Source: DATAYF01 sp036272735
Lineage (GTDB): Bacteria > Chloroflexota > Ktedonobacteria > Ktedonobacterales > Ktedonobacteraceae
Assembly (NCBI GenBank): GCA_036272735.1
Contig: DATAYF010000637.1
Location: 1 to 12,113 of the forward strand
DNA length: 12,113 bases
Reading direction: 5' to 3'
The position numbers were made by a program, and so were the translations under genes. Shown one piece after another: positions 1 to 6,198 of this stretch (positions are counted from its first letter, which is position 1; each line of letters begins with the position of its first letter). Under the pieces are notes generated by a model. That model worked only from the letters and a program-made list of their open reading frames with translations. It was not told the DNA's origin and made no database searches.

Positions 1-7
1 GGTGTTG

Positions 8-13
8 TACAAT
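8..13 (+). promoter_or_regulatory. possible -10 element upstream of gmk
   Basis: The hexamer TACAAT matches the sigma-70/SigA -10 consensus at 5 of 6 positions. A matching -35 would lie outside the window, so the element cannot be confirmed. If it is used, transcription would begin near position 20 and leave a leader of roughly 86 nt before the preferred gmk start. Confidence 0.25.
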
Positions 14-105
14 AGTAACATATCACTTACTGAACAATTCGATATCTCAGGGTGCTAACGAGGGTAGCATCTTGGATCACAGGAAGCGACACCAGGAAGA
101 AAAGT

Positions 106-753
106 ATGCAGCTTGAGACCACACAAACGCCTCAGCCGAGCGCAAATTCCGGGCCATCAGGCACGCGAGGATTACTTTTTGTGCTATCTGCCCCTTCGGG
201 AACGGGCAAAGATACCGTCATTCGAGCGCTGAGGGAGCGAGGGGCAGAGTTCTATGTCGTTGCCTCGGTAACGACACGAGAGCCTCGGGCGGGCGAAAGC
301 GAAGGCAACCCCTACTATTTCGTGAGTAAAGAGACCTTCGATACCATGCTTGCTCATGATGAGCTATTAGAGCATGCCAACGTGCATGGGAACTGGTATG
401 GTCAGCCGCTCCAACCAATCAGGGATCATCTCCAGGCAGGACACGACGTGCTGCTCAAGATTGATGTCCAGGGTGCAGCGACGGTACGCCAAAAGATTCC
501 CGACGCCATATTTATTTTTCTGGTGCCAGGCTCGCTGGAAGAACTCGTGCAACGGCTCACCAACCGTCAAACAGAGACGGAAGAACAGGTACAACGTCGT
601 CTCCTGGATGCACAAAACGAGCTAGCGCAACGTGACCATTACGATTATGTCATAGAGAACAGACAAGGATGCCTGGAAGACGCGGTAGAGCGTCTCCGAG
701 CGGTTATGCTTGCCGAACATTGTCGGGTCACCCCTCGTTACGTCACCATGTGA
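106..753 (+). CDS. gmk: guanylate kinase (Gmk)
   Basis: Guanylate kinase transfers phosphate from ATP to GMP in the cytosol, giving GDP for nucleic acid and GTP synthesis. Numbered from ATG106 (215 aa), the P-loop SAPSGTGKDT lies at residues 28-37. It is followed by the family's GMP-binding stretch SVTTREPRAGE, the HGNWYGQP segment, KIDVQGAATVR, and a C-terminal DYVIEN motif. A GTG at position 52 would add 18 residues. I prefer ATG106 because AGGAAGA (94-100) sits at good ribosome-binding distance, the length then fits the usual 200-215 aa, and the extra residues match nothing in the family. The P-loop has Asp where many homologues have Gly or Ser after the Lys; PhnN kinases share this, but the rest of the protein is clearly Gmk. 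The stop is 21 bp before glpX, which suggests co-transcription. Confidence 0.95.
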   Translation: MQLETTQTPQPSANSGPSGTRGLLFVLSAPSGTGKDTVIRALRERGAEFYVVASVTTREPRAGESEGNPYYFVSKETFDTMLAHDELLEHANVHGNWYGQPLQPIRDHLQAGHDVLLKIDVQGAATVRQKIPDAIFIFLVPGSLEELVQRLTNRQTETEEQVQRRLLDAQNELAQRDHYDYVIENRQGCLEDAVERLRAVMLAEHCRVTPRYVTM

Positions 754-774
754 GATCAAGGAGAATACACATCT

Positions 775-1800
775 ATGCAAGAAGAAATGCAGCAAGAAGA
801 GCGTTTTCGCCAATCAGGGACCAGAGAGCGTAACCTGGCGATGGAATTAGTGCGCGTGACAGAGGCTGCAACGTTGAGCGCGGGGCGTTGGATGGGGAAA
901 GGCAATAAAGAGATGGTCGACCAGGCCGCCGTGGATGCGATGCGCCTGGCAATTGATGGCGTCGATATGGATGGGGTGGTGGTCATCGGGGAGGGTGAAA
1001 AAGACGAGGCCCCTATGCTCTATATCGGTGAAAAAGTAGGCAATAGGACACCCCCCGAAGTAGATGTGGCTGTCGATCCTGTCGACGGGACACGGCTGCT
1101 AGCGTTAGGTGTGCCGGGCGCCCTGGCAATGATCGCAACGGCGGAGCGCGGCAGCATGTACTCGGCCCCGCCGGGGGTCTTCTATATGGAGAAGATTGCC
1201 GTGGGACCCGCCATGAAAAACGTCATCGACATTAACGCACCGGTCGCCGTCAACCTGGATCGCATTGCCCGCGTACGCGATGCGCGCATGGATGATATCA
1301 CCGTAGTCATTCTGGATCGCCCGCGTCACCAGGACATTATTCGACAGGTGCGCGAAGCTGGCGCACGTATCCGACTGATTACCGATGGAGATGTCGCAGC
1401 AGCTATCCAGGCCGCCATGGAAGATTACACCGGGATCGATGTATTGATGGGGATCGGTGGAGCGCCAGAGGCCGTATTAGCGGCGGCAGCCTTGAAATGC
1501 GTGGGTGGAGAGATCCAGTGCAAAATCTGGCCACGTAGTGAAGAAGAACGCCAGAAGTTCCAGAGCGACGGTATCGATCTCAAACAGGTCTTGCGCACCG
1601 ACGACCTGGTCAAAGGAAACGACGCCTCATTCGCAGCCACCGGCATTACCACCGGCGACCTGCTCGACGGCGTGCAATATTTTGGGTGGGGCGCTCGTAC
1701 CTCGTCGATTATGATGCGTTCGCGCTCTGGTACGGTACGTTACATTCAAGCACGCCACAAATGGCGCTCTGGTGGACACAACGGCAAAGCACGAGCGTAG
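775..1800 (+). CDS. glpX: fructose-1,6-bisphosphatase class II (GlpX type)
   Basis: This enzyme hydrolyses fructose 1,6-bisphosphate to fructose 6-phosphate, the committed step of gluconeogenesis; some homologues also act on sedoheptulose 1,7-bisphosphate. The 341-aa length is normal for the family. Visible signatures are the N-terminal helix ending AGRWMGKGNKEMVDQAAVDAMR (about 36-57), the metal-binding GEGEKDEAPM (72-81), and the lithium-sensitive phosphatase motif DPVDGT (101-106) followed by LLALGVPGALAMIA. The end of the fold, GVQYFGWGARTSSIMMRSRSG, is intact. The last ~15 residues are polar and basic and probably disordered. AAGGAGA (758-764) precedes the ATG by 10 nt. It lies 21 bp behind gmk and probably shares its transcript. 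The two genes share no pathway, so the pairing may be only positional. Inositol monophosphatase is the nearest alternative, but the GEGEKDEAPM and C-terminal blocks favour GlpX. Confidence 0.95.
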   Translation: MQEEMQQEERFRQSGTRERNLAMELVRVTEAATLSAGRWMGKGNKEMVDQAAVDAMRLAIDGVDMDGVVVIGEGEKDEAPMLYIGEKVGNRTPPEVDVAVDPVDGTRLLALGVPGALAMIATAERGSMYSAPPGVFYMEKIAVGPAMKNVIDINAPVAVNLDRIARVRDARMDDITVVILDRPRHQDIIRQVREAGARIRLITDGDVAAAIQAAMEDYTGIDVLMGIGGAPEAVLAAAALKCVGGEIQCKIWPRSEEERQKFQSDGIDLKQVLRTDDLVKGNDASFAATGITTGDLLDGVQYFGWGARTSSIMMRSRSGTVRYIQARHKWRSGGHNGKARA

Positions 1801-1830
1801 TAATAGCAGCCTGACAGCACATAGCGAAAA

Positions 1831-1844
1831 CAAACGAGGAAGGT
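1831..1844 (+). repeat. left arm of long-range inverted repeat (pairs with 2210-2223)
   Basis: CAAACGAGGAAGGT matches the reverse complement of 2210-2223 at 13 of 14 positions; the single mismatch is at 1834/2220. It begins 31 bases after the glpX stop. The adjacent AAAA (1827-1830) can also face TTTT on the far side if a CTC bulge is allowed. A competing short hairpin, GAAGG-TAT-CCTTC (1839-1851), uses part of this arm, so the two pairings exclude each other. Confidence 0.75.
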
Positions 1845-2014
1845 ATCCTTCTGTGACGACTCCCCACGGCGAAAGCCATGGGCTTCTCAGGGTGGCCCCT
1901 GAAGGCTCCGTCCGAGCCCGGTGTTCGTTGCAACCACAACAGGTGGCTGGTGGGCACGGAAAAGACCTGCTGTATTGGCTGGCACACAAAACATTGGTCC
2001 ATTCCTGCTTTTCC

Positions 2015-2036
2015 TCACGGGAACGATTTCCCGTGA
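2015..2036. repeat. perfect 9-bp hairpin with 4-nt loop
   Basis: TCACGGGAA (2015-2023) and TTCCCGTGA (2028-2036) are perfect complements around the loop CGAT. Neither strand continues into a T-run, so it is not a standard intrinsic terminator. It lies inside the 1831-2231 inverted-repeat region. Confidence 0.8.
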
Positions 2037-2112
2037 AACGCCCAAACAGGCTTGCGTTGTTCGTGTGCAAGAGAACAGGTTAGAGTATAGCACAGAAGTT
2101 CTAGAGCGTCAA

Positions 2113-2136
2113 GCAGAAGATGATCCCATCTTCTGC
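2113..2136. repeat. perfect 10-bp hairpin with 4-nt loop
   Basis: GCAGAAGATG (2113-2122) and CATCTTCTGC (2127-2136) pair perfectly around ATCC. It lies 115 bases beyond the isocitrate dehydrogenase stop and more than 300 bases beyond the glpX stop, with no T-run on either side. It is more likely one arm of the larger structure than a simple terminator. Confidence 0.8.
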
Positions 2137-2150
2137 CCCAAACAAGGACT

Positions 2151-2180
2151 CGCTTCTATCCCTGGAGCTGAAGCGCAGGG
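2151..2180. repeat. overlapping alternative stems
   Basis: CGCTTC (2151-2156) pairs with GAAGCG (2170-2175). CCCTG (2160-2164), inside that loop, is complementary to CAGGG (2176-2180) immediately 3' of the first stem. With no linker between the two 3' strands, both stems are unlikely to form together, so this looks like a pair of competing helices. The stems are short and could be chance. Confidence 0.4.
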
Positions 2181-2209
2181 TTTTACGCTCGATTTGATAA
2201 AAGTGGGGC

Positions 2210-2223
2210 ACCTTCCTCGCTTG
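2210..2223 (+). repeat. right arm of long-range inverted repeat (pairs with 1831-1844)
   Basis: This arm is the partner of the left arm at 1831-1844 (13 of 14 positions). It ends 28 bases from the isocitrate dehydrogenase stop. CTC and then TTTTT (2227-2231) follow on the + strand, which is what a transcript's 3' end after a closing stem could look like. Confidence 0.75.
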
Positions 2224-2251
2224 CTCTTTTTCACAGCTCAGGCAATACGTG

Positions 2252-3340
2252 TTACCGAAATCGTTGTAAGCGCTCAATGACAGCGTCGGCGACCTGGGAC
2301 GTACCGACAGCGGAAGGATCATCGGGGCGCGGCTTGAGGTCATACGTGACGTATTTTCTTTCAGCAATAACCTGGGTGAGCGCCCTTTCCAGGCGCGCTG
2401 CTGCTTCACGCTCGCCCAAATGGCGTAGCATCATGACCCCAGAGAACATCATTGCCATCGGGTTCACCTTATTTTGACCAGCATATTTTGGTGCGCTGCC
2501 GTGTACAGGCTCAAACACAGCGCATTGGCTGCCGATATTGGCCCCCGGTGCCACTCCCAGGCCACCGATCAGCCCGGCCGATAAGTCGGAGATAATGTCA
2601 CCATACAGATTTGGCAATACCAGCACATCATAGAGTTCGGGTTTCTGCACAAGTTGCATACACATATTATCGACGATGCGATCCTCATATTGAATATCAG
2701 GATATTCTTTCGCTACCTCGTGAGCAGTGGAGAGAAATAGTCCATCGGAGATGCGCATAATGTTGGCTTTGTGTACCACAGTGACTTTACGACGTTGATT
2801 TGTGCGGGCATAATCGAAAGCGAATTTGACGATGCGGCGAGTAGCGGCGACAGAAATATATTTGATACTGAGTGCCGAATTGGGATCGAGCTGCTGACCA
2901 GTAGTACGAGTAATCAGATCTAGCAGCTCTTCTTGTTCGGGCGTGCCACGCTGAAACTCGATCCCGGCGTAAAGGTCTTCAGTATTTTCGCGTACAATAA
3001 TCAGATCAATGTTTTCGTAGCGGGAACGTAAGCCATGATACGTTTTGGCCGGTCGTAAGTTTGCATAGAGATCGAGCTTTTTGCGTAGAGTAACGTTCGC
3101 GCTACGCTGTCCTTTACCCACAGGTGTCGTAATAGGACCTTTCAGGCCGATGTGCGTTCGCTTAATGGATGCAACAACCTCATCCGGTAGGACTGTGCCA
3201 TCCTTCTCTAGCGTTTCTGCTCCCGCCTGAAGCACATCCCATTCAAAGCCGACACCAGTTGCTTCAAGAACACGGCGAGTAGCTTCTGTAATTTCCGGTC
3301 CTGTCCCATCACCTGGAACGAGCGTCACTGCATGCGGCAT
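2252..3340 (-). CDS. icd: isocitrate dehydrogenase, isocitrate/isopropylmalate family, probably NADP-type
   Basis: The enzyme oxidatively decarboxylates isocitrate to 2-oxoglutarate in the TCA cycle. Residues expected for isocitrate are all seen: S80 and N82 in RSANVTLR, R86, R96 (ANLRP), R117 and Y124 in RENTEDLYAGIE, catalytic K191 (VHKANIM), and metal ligands D224, D248 and D252 (NLYGDIISD). The spacing matches E. coli Icd residues 113/115/119/129/153/160/230/283/307/311. The cofactor pocket carries K285-Y286, V292 and Y333, the residues that mark NADP preference in E. coli Icd, where NAD enzymes have Asp and Ile. At 362 aa it has the compact NAD-IDH/LeuB length rather than the ~416 aa of E. 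coli Icd. LeuB and homoisocitrate dehydrogenase are less likely because of the S-x-N motif. AGGGGG (3347-3352) lies upstream of the ATG, and an extended -10 promoter precedes it. Confidence 0.88.
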   Translation of the reverse strand: MPHAVTLVPGDGTGPEITEATRRVLEATGVGFEWDVLQAGAETLEKDGTVLPDEVVASIKRTHIGLKGPITTPVGKGQRSANVTLRKKLDLYANLRPAKTYHGLRSRYENIDLIIVRENTEDLYAGIEFQRGTPEQEELLDLITRTTGQQLDPNSALSIKYISVAATRRIVKFAFDYARTNQRRKVTVVHKANIMRISDGLFLSTAHEVAKEYPDIQYEDRIVDNMCMQLVQKPELYDVLVLPNLYGDIISDLSAGLIGGLGVAPGANIGSQCAVFEPVHGSAPKYAGQNKVNPMAMMFSGVMMLRHLGEREAAARLERALTQVIAERKYVTYDLKPRPDDPSAVGTSQVADAVIERLQRFR

Positions 3341-3405
3341 GTAATCATCCCCCTGGTAGCAGAACTAAGCATAGGTCTATAGAAGTTGACGGTAACTATC
3401 TAACA

Positions 3406-3414
3406 ATTATAGCA
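3406..3414 (-). promoter_or_regulatory. extended -10 promoter of the isocitrate dehydrogenase gene
   Basis: The - strand reads TGC-TATAAT, a perfect -10 hexamer (3406-3411) with the TG of an extended -10. No good -35 is present at 17-18 bp, as expected where an extended -10 compensates. The predicted start near 3399 gives a leader of about 58 nt. The gene can therefore be expressed independently of topA, which ends 152 bp upstream. Confidence 0.65.
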
Positions 3415-3492
3415 TATGCGCCACCAATAGTTCTGCTTTTTCAGAGCATTTAACCATTTTTCGCGTATCCCTATGGCAGACGCCCAACACGC

Positions 3493-5898
3493 TTAAGAAG
3501 CAGAGGTGCTTGTTTTGGAAGAACGCGACCGCGTGGTGCGCGCTGTGGCTTTCCTGGTAGTCTTTGCACCCGTCCCACGCTTCACCGTAGCAGGCTTCTT
3601 GCTCGTTTTGGCAGTCGTACGGCGCGGGGTTTTTACCTTCGTTGTGCTGGCTCTGGTCGCCTTCCCGCGTGCAGCTTTCGGCTTTTCCAGGTCAATGCTG
3701 GCCTCTGCTACCGCCACTTTACGGCGTGTGGTGCGAGCGGGCTTCTTGTCAGCGCTCTCACGCTGAGGAACAATCACCTCGTTGTAACAAACGGCAGGCT
3801 GCCCCTGCTTGGGAATGACCATCAATCCATTGCAATTTGGACACAGTTCAGGAGCCGGCGTTTCCCATACCGCAAAGTTACAAGTAGGATAATGGGAACA
3901 CCCATAAAAAATGCGCTTTTTCTGGCGCGTTTTGCGCTCCACCAGATCGCCACCACAATTGGGGCACAGCGCCCCCGTCTTGTTGACAAAAGAACGCCGA
4001 TAACGGCACTCAGGAAAACCAGAGCAGGAGATGAAGCGACCAAAACGGCCGTTACGAATGACCAGGTTGCGCCCACATTCTGGACATTGCTCATCCATCT
4101 CTTCAACGGGTTTCTGCACACGGTTCATCTCCGCTTCAGCGCGCTGCATCGTGCCCTTAAATTCTTCATAGAACACATGCAGAAACTCAATCCACGAACG
4201 ATGGCCTTCCTCTACCTCGTCGAGTTTGTGCTCCATATCCGCGGTGAAACCGGTGTCGACGATATCAGGAAAATGCTTATTCATGACCTCGTTGATGGTT
4301 TCACCAAGCCAGGTAGGCACAAAACGCCGCTGCTCTTGATCAACATAGCCACGATCTTGAATAGTGCTAATCGTCGGGACGTATGTACTTGGACGACCAA
4401 TGCCCTCTTCTTCAAGCTCTTTAATCAAACTAGCCTCGGTAAAACGCGGAGGCGGCTGTGTAAAATGTTGCTCTGGCTTTAAATCGTGCAGATCGAGCCG
4501 TTCGTCTACCTGCATCACCGGCAGCATTTTCTCATCCTCTTCGTGCGGCCAGACAGCATAAAAGCCAGGAAACTTCAGGTTAGAGCCATTGGCGCGAAAC
4601 ACATACGAGCTGGCAACAATGTCCGCTCGCACCATATCAAAAACTGCCGGGGTCATAAAGCTAGCGACAAAACGACGCCAGACCAGGCTGTACAGCTTGA
4701 ATTGATCAGCGGTCAGGTGCGACTTCACCGCCTGAGGCGTCAGCGCCACATCGGTAGGGCGAATAGCTTCATGGGCATCCTGTGTGGTTGCCTTCGACTT
4801 GCTCGTACGCCCATTACCTACGTAAGGCTGACCATATTCCTGCCCGATGTACGATTTGACTTTCGTCTGCGCCTCGTCAGAGATACGCGTCGAATCCGTA
4901 CGCATGTACGTAATGAGTCCCTGATGACCAAGTTTCCCTAGTTCCATGCCCTCGTACAATTGCTGTGCCAGGCTCATCGTCTTTTTCGGCTTGAAGTACA
5001 AACGAGACGAGGCATCTTGCTGCATCGTACTGGTCGTATAGGGCACTGGAGGCTGGCGACGTTGCTCGCGTTCTTCGTATTTCAATACACTGTACGTCGC
5101 CCCTTTTAATTGGGCCAGTACAGCGTCGGCTTCTGCCTGAGAAGAAATTTTGATGCGGCCCCGTTTCGCCGTTTTCGACTCCTGCTCCCCGTTGCGGGCA
5201 GACTTGATTTCCTCACCATCAGCACCGGAATCGTCATCGTCAGTAACAAGTCCCTTTTCGTTTAAGCGAGCAATCAGCATCGCTTCGAAGCGTTCCGACT
5301 GTTTTTGCTTGCTTAAAAGCGCCGTCACGCTCCAATATTCCTCAGGCTCAAAGGCACGAATCTCCGCTTCACGGTCGCAAATCAGGCGTAGCGCCACCGA
5401 TTGCACACGGCCAGCGCTCGTGCCAGACTGGATACGACGCCACAGTAACGGGCTAATCTTATACCCAACCAGCCGGTCTAAGACACGACGTGCCTGTTGA
5501 GCATTAAAGAGGTCTTCATTTATCTTGCTCGGTTTTTTAATAGCATCCTGAACCGCTTTTTTCGTAATCTCGTGGAAAACGGCGCGGTGCGGGTTCTGCA
5601 GTTCCAGAACATTTTTTAACGACCAGGCGATGAACTCTCCCTCGCGGTCAGGGTCCGGCGCGAGGAAGATCTCGTCGGCATCCTTAGAAGCAGCCTTTAA
5701 TTCATCGATAAGTTTGTCTTTTTTCTCGATAACCTCATAGCGTGGTGCAAAATCTTTCCGTGTATTTACTCCCAGCCCTTTTTTGGGCAGATCGATAATG
5801 TGGCCCTTTGAAGCCAGCACCACAAAATCGCGTCCGAGAAACTTTTCAATTGTCTTCGCCTTAGCTGGCGATTCTACAATCACAAGTTTTTTTGCCAT
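3493..5898 (-). CDS. topA: DNA topoisomerase I (type IA)
   Basis: TopA relaxes negative supercoils by cutting and passing single strands. The 801-aa protein begins with the TOPRIM domain: VIVESPAKAKTI with Glu9, and DPDREGE with Asp82 and Asp84 for Mg2+. SGTSAGRVQSVALRLICDREAEI (158-180) and the active-site block GLITYMRTDSTRIS follow, with catalytic Tyr331. HEAIRPT (376-382) and the EEEGIGRPSTYVPTI block (496-510) complete the core. The C-terminus has two full C4 zinc ribbons (Cys605/608/625/631 and Cys645/648/667/673). A third, degenerate one has only Cys686/689/704. A Lys/Arg/Thr/Ser-rich tail of ~85 residues (715-801) probably binds DNA. An acidic insert (220-230) sits in the arm region. 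The ribosome-binding site is weak: AAAGG lies 15 nt upstream of the ATG. No T-run terminator follows the stop. Confidence 0.97.
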   Translation of the reverse strand: MAKKLVIVESPAKAKTIEKFLGRDFVVLASKGHIIDLPKKGLGVNTRKDFAPRYEVIEKKDKLIDELKAASKDADEIFLAPDPDREGEFIAWSLKNVLELQNPHRAVFHEITKKAVQDAIKKPSKINEDLFNAQQARRVLDRLVGYKISPLLWRRIQSGTSAGRVQSVALRLICDREAEIRAFEPEEYWSVTALLSKQKQSERFEAMLIARLNEKGLVTDDDDSGADGEEIKSARNGEQESKTAKRGRIKISSQAEADAVLAQLKGATYSVLKYEEREQRRQPPVPYTTSTMQQDASSRLYFKPKKTMSLAQQLYEGMELGKLGHQGLITYMRTDSTRISDEAQTKVKSYIGQEYGQPYVGNGRTSKSKATTQDAHEAIRPTDVALTPQAVKSHLTADQFKLYSLVWRRFVASFMTPAVFDMVRADIVASSYVFRANGSNLKFPGFYAVWPHEEDEKMLPVMQVDERLDLHDLKPEQHFTQPPPRFTEASLIKELEEEGIGRPSTYVPTISTIQDRGYVDQEQRRFVPTWLGETINEVMNKHFPDIVDTGFTADMEHKLDEVEEGHRSWIEFLHVFYEEFKGTMQRAEAEMNRVQKPVEEMDEQCPECGRNLVIRNGRFGRFISCSGFPECRYRRSFVNKTGALCPNCGGDLVERKTRQKKRIFYGCSHYPTCNFAVWETPAPELCPNCNGLMVIPKQGQPAVCYNEVIVPQRESADKKPARTTRRKVAVAEASIDLEKPKAARGKATRASTTKVKTPRRTTAKTSKKPATVKRGTGAKTTRKATARTTRSRSSKTSTSAS

Positions 5899-5947
5899 TG
5901 ACCAATTACCCGACCTTTACAGACTCAAAACACCCGCTCATACTGCT

Positions 5948-5976
5948 CTTACAGGATAGAATAGCATACGTGACAA
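5948..5976 (-). promoter_or_regulatory. possible topA promoter
   Basis: On the - strand, TTGTCA (5971-5976, 5 of 6 to the -35 consensus) is separated by 17 bp from TGTAAG (5948-5953, 4 of 6 to the -10 consensus). Transcription would start near 5941, giving a leader of about 43 nt before topA. The -10 is poor, so this is tentative. Confidence 0.35.
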
Positions 5977-6121
5977 GTGGATATTCTGTTGGCTACTACA
6001 TTCACTAGCACCAGTATATTGCACCTAGTACAACTTAATTAGGGGCAGGAAAATTTCCTAAGCAGCATATCACACGTTTGCAAGAAATGCCTCGACCATA
6101 GCCAACATTGGAAGAACTCCC

Positions 6122-6150
6122 TTGACCTCATCAACCGCGCATGCTATGCT
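6122..6150 (+). promoter_or_regulatory. murT-gatD promoter
   Basis: TTGACC (6122-6127, 5 of 6 to the -35) lies 17 bp before TATGCT (6145-6150, 4 of 6 to the -10). TGC directly precedes the -10, making it an extended -10. Transcription would begin near 6157, with a leader of about 42 nt. Two copies of the palindrome GCATGC (6139-6144 and 6151-6156) flank the -10 hexamer and could be an operator. Confidence 0.6.
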
Positions 6151-6198
6151 GCATGCATCTTATGATAGAGGATAGAAGCGCTGATTCGGAGGAAAGAC

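Larger units (their letters stand above)
1831..2231. other. convergent intergenic region with long-range pairing and many hairpins (candidate structured RNA or small element)
   Basis: The 451 bp between the stops of glpX and the isocitrate dehydrogenase gene hold no convincing gene. The outer arms 1835-1844 and 2210-2219 are perfect complements (10 bp); one mismatch and three further pairs extend them to 1831-1844/2210-2223. Just inside, CCCCAC (1862-1867) can pair with GTGGGG (2203-2208). Enclosed local stems include a GGC-GAAA-GCC GNRA hairpin (1868-1877), an imperfect stem (1881-1906), and perfect stems at 2015-2036, 2051-2071, 2113-2136 and 2151-2175. On the + strand the closing arm is followed by CTCTTTTT (2224-2231); on the - strand its counterpart is followed by TTTGTTTTCG. 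This is compatible with a ~400-nt structured RNA, a two-way termination region, or a MITE-like element. I could not match it to RNase P RNA, tmRNA, 6S, SRP RNA, group I/II introns or common riboswitches by motif. Confidence 0.5.
5899..6198. other. divergent intergenic region between topA and murT
   Basis: These 300 bp separate two divergently transcribed genes. The outer parts carry the candidate topA promoter (5948-5976) and the murT promoter (6122-6150). Between them, about 5977-6121, I see AT-rich sequence with no gene, strong hairpin or repeat that I can support. Confidence 0.6.

Noticed and set aside
1627..2083. Open frames on both strands across the glpX 3' end and the intergenic region (1627-2070 -, 1709-2002 -, 1772-2083 +, 1921-2280 +)
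   Set aside because: They overlap glpX or the structured region, are rich in Cys, Arg, Pro and Ser with no domain character, and have no good ribosome-binding site. Inverted-repeat sequence readily produces such frames on both strands.
1836..2219. RNase P RNA, tmRNA, group II intron, IS605-type end RNA or a known riboswitch
   Set aside because: I looked for the RNase P GAGGAAAGTCC core, the tmRNA CCA end and tRNA-like half, intron domain V and common riboswitch cores. None matched, and there is no tnpB, maturase or reverse transcriptase gene nearby. A retron was dropped for the same reason.
3413..3492. Intrinsic terminator after topA
   Set aside because: Only short imperfect stems are present, with no T-run on the - strand.
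3506..3766. 86-codon + strand frame antisense to the topA tail
   Set aside because: The Val/Ala/Leu-rich product is the mirror of the Lys/Arg/Thr-rich tail codons.
3892..4482. 196-codon + strand frame inside topA
   Set aside because: It is antisense to conserved topA sequence, which explains the open frame through codon bias; its product shows no recognisable motifs.
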